A stretch of DNA of 64,000 nucleotides from Phytopythium helicoides (taxonomy: Eukaryota; Oomycota; Peronosporomycetes; Pythiales; Pythiaceae). The position numbers were made by a program, and so were the translations under genes. Below, one piece after another: positions 61,601 to 64,000 of the stretch. The DNA lies in the NCBI GenBank assembly GCA_024867545.1, contig JANFNE010000012.1, forward strand, positions 744,001-808,000. The letters run 5' to 3'. The notes below the pieces were generated by a model, which worked only from the letters and a program-made list of their open reading frames with translations, did no database searches and was not told where the DNA came from. Numbering within the stretch: position 1 is the first letter of the stretch; the number at the start of each line of letters is the position of its first letter.

Positions 61601-64000
61601 TTCGCGAACGCGTCTGTGGTGGTGCCTGTGCTGGATATGGCGAAGGCCTCGTTGGTGCGTGGGTGGCGGTCGCTGTCGGAGTCTGGTGCGGCGTCGTTGT
61701 CGTCTTCACCGCCGTCTTCTTCGTGCTCGCTGGCGTCGATGCTGTCCGAGTCAGGCGTGTCATCGTTCAAGGTGGAGCGTGTGAGTCTGTCTGTGCCGTC
61801 GTGGAGCGGTGTGGCTCTGATGCGGCGGTCGCACGGCAGTCATGGAAGCCGTTCGAGAGCACAGCATGCGTGGATGTCCGTGGGCGAGAGCTATGATGTG
61901 TCTGTGTCGGACATGGTCGAGCTCGGCGACGAGTCTTTTGCTCTGGTGCCGCGCAACCTGGTACCGGAGCAGGTGACGCTGCTCGTGAACGTGAGTGTTC
62001 GTTTCGACGCGGAGCGCAGCGGTCGCTCTTGTGACGACATGTCGTCTTCGTCTGCATCCTCTGTGTCTGCGTCTGCGTCGGTGACGTGGGAGTACACGGT
62101 GGTGCGCGTGCCGGATCCTCGCGCGAGCCTGGTGTCTGCGTTCATGCAGCAGGGCAAGGTGTCCGTGTCTAGCGTGCAAGGCGAGTCTGCGGACGTGCCT
62201 GTGTCGGACTGGCGGTCTTTAGTTGCGAGCTCGCTATCGCTGTCGCCGTCCGAGTCTCAGCCTCAGTCGCTGCCGACGTGGTGGGACGAGTACTGGTCGG
62301 TGAGCGTGGAGCTTCGCGGGAGCGACGTGTCGGATGTGTCGGAGTGGGTGGAGTCTGCACAATGGGAAGGGTCTGACTCTGGCGTGACGGTGACGAGCGT
62401 GAGCGCGACGAGTAGCAGCGGTCGGGGCGTGGTTCGCGTGTCTCCGGCCGCGCTGTCGTCTGCGGCGTGGCAGTCAAGCGGCGTTCTGAGCTTGTTGCCG
62501 ACGGCGAGCGTGTCGGGCGTGTTCCGTGGGTCGCTGGTGTACGTGTTCCGCGGCAAGCAGTGGTCGGGCGAAGCGCAAGTGTCTCGGCTGGTCGAGATCG
62601 AGTGGACGCGACGCATGTCGCCGGCGGAGTCCATGGACATTGTGTTGGGTCCGCTGGTGGAGCGTTCCGTGATCTTCGCGAACGCGTCTGTGGTGGTGCC
62701 TGTGCTGGATATGGCGAAGGCCTCGTTGGTGCGTGGGTGGCGGTCGCTGTCGGAGTCTGGTGCGGCGTCGTTGTCGTCTTCACCGCCGTCTTCTTCGTGC
62801 TCGCTGGCGTCGATGCTGTCCGAGTCAGGCGTGTCATCGTTCAAGGTGGAGCGTGTGAGTCTGTCTGTGCCGTCGTGGAGCGGTGTGGCTCTGATGCGGC
62901 GGTCGCACGGCAGTCATGGAAGCCGTTCGAGAGCACAGCATGCGTGGATGTCCGTGGGCGAGAGCTATGATGTGTCTGTGTCGGACATGGTCGAGCTCGG
63001 CGACGAGTCTTTTGCTCTGGTGCCGCGCAACCTGGTACCGGAGCAGGTGACGCTGCTCGTGAACGTGAGTGTTCGTTTCGACGCGGAGCGCAGCGGTCGC
63101 TCTTGTGACGACATGTCGTCTTCGTCTGCATCCTCTGTGTCTGCGTCTGCGTCGGTGACGTGGGAGTACACGGTGGTGCGCGTGCCGGATCCTCGCGCGA
63201 GCCTGGTGTCTGCGTTCATGCAGCAGGGCAAGGTGTCCGTGTCTAGCGTGCAAGGCGAGTCTGCGGACGTGCCTGTGTCGGACTGGCGGTCTTTAGTTGC
63301 GAGCTCGCTATCGCTGTCGCCGTCCGAGTCTCAGCCTCAGTCGCTGCCGACGTGGTGGGACGAGTACTGGTCGGTGAGCGTGGAGCTTCGCGGGAGCGAC
63401 GTGTCGGATGTGTCGGAGTGGGTGGAGTCTGCACAATGGGAAGGGTCTGACTCTGGCGTGACGGTGACGAGCGTGAGCGCGACGAGTAGCAGCGGTCGGG
63501 GCGTGGTTCGCGTGTCTCCGGCCGCGCTGTCGTCTGCGGCGTGGCAGTCAAGCGGCGTTCTGAGCTTGTTGCCGACGGCGAGCGTGTCGGGCGTGTTCCG
63601 TGGGTCGCTGGTGTACGTGTTCCGCGGCAAGCAGTGGTCGGGCGAAGCGCAAGTGTCTCGGCTGGTCGAGATCGAGTGGACGCGACGCATGTCGCCGGCG
63701 GAGTCCATGGACATTGTGTTGGGTCCGCTGGTGGAGCGTTCCGTGATCTTCGCGAACGCGTCTGTGGTGGTGCCTGTGCTGGATATGGCGAAGGCCTCGT
63801 TGGTGCGTGGGTGGCGGTCGCTGTCGGAGTCTGGTGCGGCGTCGTTGTCGTCTTCACCGCCGTCTTCTTCGTGCTCGCTGGCGTCGATGCTGTCCGAGTC
63901 AGGCGTGTCATCGTTCAAGGTGGAGCGTGTGAGTCTGTCTGTGCCGTCGTGGAGCGGTGTGGCTCTGATGCGGCGGTCGCACGGCAGTCATGGAAGCCGT
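52694..64000 (+). CDS. Giant predicted secreted protein with ten 358-aa near-identical repeats, C-terminus outside window
   Basis: From ATG 52694 one frame stays open for 3,769 codons to the right edge. The N-terminus RRSRRTLLLLFGALLATAAG is a signal peptide. Residues 25-195 form a unique head with a Thr/Ser/Pro-rich linker and two blocks that resemble the repeat (VGPLRRQAVVLADAAVVVPL against LGPLVERSVIFANASVVVPV). Each repeat unit has beta-rich pieces (VTWEYTVVRVPDP, SLVYVFRGKQWSG, RLVEIEWTR), conserved Trp residues, two Cys (in GRSCDDM and SSSCSLAS) and two N-glycosylation sequons (NVS, NAS), as expected of an extracellular protein. I know no matching domain. From memory, the large peripheral vesicle proteins of Phytophthora zoospores also consist of long near-identical tandem repeats; this is an analogy, not shown homology. 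The start is chosen as the first ATG giving a signal peptide. Confidence 0.85.
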   Translation, partial: MARDRRSRRTLLLLFGALLATAAGDVEVGDPDVDSPLPYLRPWEMQVGPLRRQAVVLADAAVVVPLRGVVGASVAHAWRELAASGCFEGNETGAGAALDGSADDGSAGFSMEGSAGFKADDGSTGSGADRPSPPSAGPATTATTTTAISSSSSAGLSAFPNASINSIHLRMPAWKNSALMRRPTRQESRAVPRDAWISVGESYDVSVSDMVELGDESFALVPRNLVPEQVTLLVNVSVRFDAERSGRSCDDMSSSSASSVSASASVTWEYTVVRVPDPRASLVSAFMQQGKVSVSSVQGESADVPVSDWRSLVASSLSLSPSESQPQSLPTWWDEYWSVSVELRGSDVSDVSEWVESAQWEGSDSGVTVTSVSATSSSGRGVVRVSPAALSSAAWQSSGVLSLLPTASVSGVFRGSLVYVFRGKQWSGEAQVSRLVEIEWTRRMSPAESMDIVLGPLVERSVIFANASVVVPVLDMAKASLVRGWRSLSESGAASLSSSPPSSSCSLASMLSESGVSSFKVERVSLSVPSWSGVALMRRSHGSHGSRSRAQHAWMSVGESYDVSVSDMVELGDESFALVPRNLVPEQVTLLVNVSVRFDAERSGRSCDDMSSSSASSVSASASVTWEYTVVRVPDPRASLVSAFMQQGKVSVSSVQGESADVPVLDWRSLVASSLSLSPSESQPQSLPTWWDEYWSVSVELRGSDVSDVSEWVESAQWEGSDSGVTVTSVSATSSSGRGVVRVSPAALSSAAWQSSGVLSLLPTASVSGVFRGSLVYVFRGKQWSGEAQVSRLVEIEWTRRMSPAESMDIVLGPLVERSVIFANASVVVPVLDMAKASLVRGWRSLSESGAASLSSSPPSSSCSLASMLSESGVSSFKVERVSLSVPSWSGVALMRRSHGSHGSRSRAQHAWMSVGESYDVSVSDMVELGDESFALVPRNLVPEQVTLLVNVSVRFDAERSGRSCDDMSSSSASSVSASASVTWEYTVVRVPDPRASLVSAFMQQGKVSVSSVQGESADVPVLDWRSLVASSLSLSPSESQPQSLPTWWDEYWSVSVELRGSDVSDVSEWVESAQWEGSDSGVTVTSVSATSSSGRGVVRVSPAALSSAAWQSSGVLSLLPTASVSGVFRGSLVYVFRGKQWSGEAQVSRLVEIEWTRRMSPAESMDIVLGPLVERSVIFANASVVVPVLDMAKASLVRGWRSLSESGAASLSSSPPSSSCSLASMLSESGVSSFKVERVSLSVPSWSGVALMRRSHGSHGSRSRAQHAWMSVGESYDVSVSDMVELGDESFALVPRNLVPEQVTLLVNVSVRFDAERSGRSCDDMSSSSASSVSASASVTWEYTVVRVPDPRASLVSAFMQQGKVSVSSVQGESADVPVLDWRSLVASSLSLSPSESQPQSLPTWWDEYWSVSVELRGSDVSDVSEWVESAQWEGSDSGVTVTSVSATSSSGRGVVRVSPAALSSAAWQSSGVLSLLPTASVSGVFRGSLVYVFRGKQWSGEAQVSRLVEIEWTRRMSPAESMDIVLGPLVERSVIFANASVVVPVLDMAKASLVRGWRSLSESGAASLSSSPPSSSCSLASMLSESGVSSFKVERVSLSVPSWSGVALMRRSHGSHGSRSRAQHAWMSVGESYDVSVSDMVELGDESFALVPRNLVPEQVTLLVNVSVRFDAERSGRSCDDMSSSSASSVSASASVTWEYTVVRVPDPRASLVSAFMQQGKVSVSSVQGESADVPVLDWRSLVASSLSLSPSESQPQSLPTWWDEYWSVSVELRGSDVSDVSEWVESAQWEGSDSGVTVTSVSATSSSGRGVVRVSPAALSSAAWQSSGVLSLLPTASVSGVFRGSLVYVFRGKQWSGEAQVSRLVEIEWTRRMSPAESMDIVLGPLVERSVIFANASVVVPVLDMAKASLVRGWRSLSESGAASLSSSPPSSSCSLASMLSESGVSSFKVERVSLSVPSWSGVALMRRSHGSHGSRSRAQHAWMSVGESYDVSVSDMVELGDESFALVPRNLVPEQVTLLVNVSVRFDAERSGRSCDDMSSSSASSVSASASVTWEYTVVRVPDPRASLVSAFMQQGKVSVSSVQGESADVPVSDWRSLVASSLSLSPSESQPQSLPTWWDEYWSVSVELRGSDVSDVSEWVESAQWEGSDSGVTVTSVSATSSSGRGVVRVSPAALSSAAWQSSGVLSLLPTASVSGVFRGSLVYVFRGKQWSGEAQVSRLVEIEWTRRMSPAESMDIVLGPLVERSVIFANASVVVPVLDMAKASLVRGWRSLSESGAASLSSSPPSSSCSLASMLSESGVSSFKVERVSLSVPSWSGVALMRRSHGSHGSRSRAQHAWMSVGESYDVSVSDMVELGDESFALVPRNLVPEQVTLLVNVSVRFDAERSGRSCDDMSSSSASSVSASASVTWEYTVVRVPDPRASLVSAFMQQGKVSVSSVQGESADVPVSDWRSLVASSLSLSPSESQPQSLPTWWDEYWSVSVELRGSDVSDVSEWVESAQWEGSDSGVTVTSVSATSSSGRGVVRVSPAALSSAAWQSSGVLSLLPTASVSGVFRGSLVYVFRGKQWSGEAQVSRLVEIEWTRRMSPAESMDIVLGPLVERSVIFANASVVVPVLDMAKASLVRGWRSLSESGAASLSSSPPSSSCSLASMLSESGVSSFKVERVSLSVPSWSGVALMRRSHGSHGSRSRAQHAWMSVGESYDVSVSDMVELGDESFALVPRNLVPEQVTLLVNVSVRFDAERSGRSCDDMSSSSASSVSASASVTWEYTVVRVPDPRASLVSAFMQQGKVSVSSVQGESADVPVSDWRSLVASSLSLSPSESQPQSLPTWWDEYWSVSVELRGSDVSDVSEWVESAQWEGSDSGVTVTSVSATSSSGRGVVRVSPAALSSAAWQSSGVLSLLPTASVSGVFRGSLVYVFRGKQWSGEAQVSRLVEIEWTRRMSPAESMDIVLGPLVERSVIFANASVVVPVLDMAKASLVRGWRSLSESGAASLSSSPPSSSCSLASMLSESGVSSFKVERVSLSVPSWSGVALMRRSHGSHGSRSRAQHAWMSVGESYDVSVSDMVELGDESFALVPRNLVPEQVTLLVNVSVRFDAERSGRSCDDMSSSSASSVSASASVTWEYTVVRVPDPRASLVSAFMQQGKVSVSSVQGESADVPVSDWRSLVASSLSLSPSESQPQSLPTWWDEYWSVSVELRGSDVSDVSEWVESAQWEGSDSGVTVTSVSATSSSGRGVVRVSPAALSSAAWQSSGVLSLLPTASVSGVFRGSLVYVFRGKQWSGEAQVSRLVEIEWTRRMSPAESMDIVLGPLVERSVIFANASVVVPVLDMAKASLVRGWRSLSESGAASLSSSPPSSSCSLASMLSESGVSSFKVERVSLSVPSWSGVALMRRSHGSHGSRSRAQHAWMSVGESYDVSVSDMVELGDESFALVPRNLVPEQVTLLVNVSVRFDAERSGRSCDDMSSSSASSVSASASVTWEYTVVRVPDPRASLVSAFMQQGKVSVSSVQGESADVPVSDWRSLVASSLSLSPSESQPQSLPTWWDEYWSVSVELRGSDVSDVSEWVESAQWEGSDSGVTVTSVSATSSSGRGVVRVSPAALSSAAWQSSGVLSLLPTASVSGVFRGSLVYVFRGKQWSGEAQVSRLVEIEWTRRMSPAESMDIVLGPLVERSVIFANASVVVPVLDMAKASLVRGWRSLSESGAASLSSSPPSSSCSLASMLSESGVSSFKVERVSLSVPSWSGVALMRRSHGSHGSR
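53274..64000 (+). repeat. Tandem array of 1,074-bp units, ten copies in the window
   Basis: Units begin at 53274, 54348, 55422, 56496, 57570, 58644, 59718, 60792, 61866 and 62940; the tenth lacks its last 13 bp at the window edge. The length is a multiple of three, so the frame is kept. Apart from the 5' edge of unit 1, I found only two variable sites: C/T at 53613 and its equivalents, and G/A at 62236 and its equivalents. Confidence 0.97.

Noticed and set aside
53162..63918. Long antisense frames (139, 193 and 222 codons) in every repeat unit, and a 167-codon plus-strand frame in another phase
   Set aside because: They are shadows of the giant protein: its TCG, GTG and GAC-rich codons leave other frames open. 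They recur only because the unit recurs and have low-complexity composition.

Overview
The window reads as nuclear DNA of an oomycete (a Phytophthora/Pythium-type stramenopile). The evidence is compact GC-rich genes 60 to 700 bp apart, few and very short introns (about 42-106 nt, often with GTGCGT or GTACGT donors and a CTGAC-like branch site just before the acceptor), matches to the oomycete initiator TCAYTTYY, and a START-domain plus cysteine-rich zinc-finger protein of a type that I recall as expanded in oomycetes. I see no bacterial operon, phage, CRISPR array or convincing tRNA.

Left part (1-21.4 kb): a mitochondrial AIF-type oxidoreductase running off the left edge; an ankyrin/WW adaptor; a small type I membrane protein; a kinase whose PX domain and AGC catalytic domain are joined by five short introns; a STE11/MEKK-type MAPKKK; a frame-broken START/zinc-finger gene; and two inverted paralogous lipases flanking a weakly MACPF-like gene.

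Middle (21.5-39.7 kb): a ferlin-type multi-C2 membrane protein, a TMEM184-family membrane protein, NADP isocitrate dehydrogenase, a UPL3/UFD4-class HECT ubiquitin ligase with a long cysteine-rich insertion in its HECT domain, and a small acidic protein. Several of these conserved genes change frame by single bases without splice sites, which fits uncorrected assembly indels better than gene decay.

Right part (40-64 kb): an accessory interval with two copies of a 0.92-kb non-coding repeat, a jacalin-like lectin gene, a truncated gene copy and two long homopolymers. A Nudix hydrolase, an 851-residue acidic, probably nuclear protein and PIG-A follow, the last two in a 60-bp head-to-head arrangement. 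The window ends inside a giant predicted secreted protein built of ten near-identical 1,074-bp (358-codon) units. That array is the most unusual object here.

The lipid themes (PX, START, C2, lipase, Nudix of the diphosphoinositol type, PIG-A) recur, but nothing in the sequence shows that these genes form one pathway. All names come from reading motifs; no database was searched.
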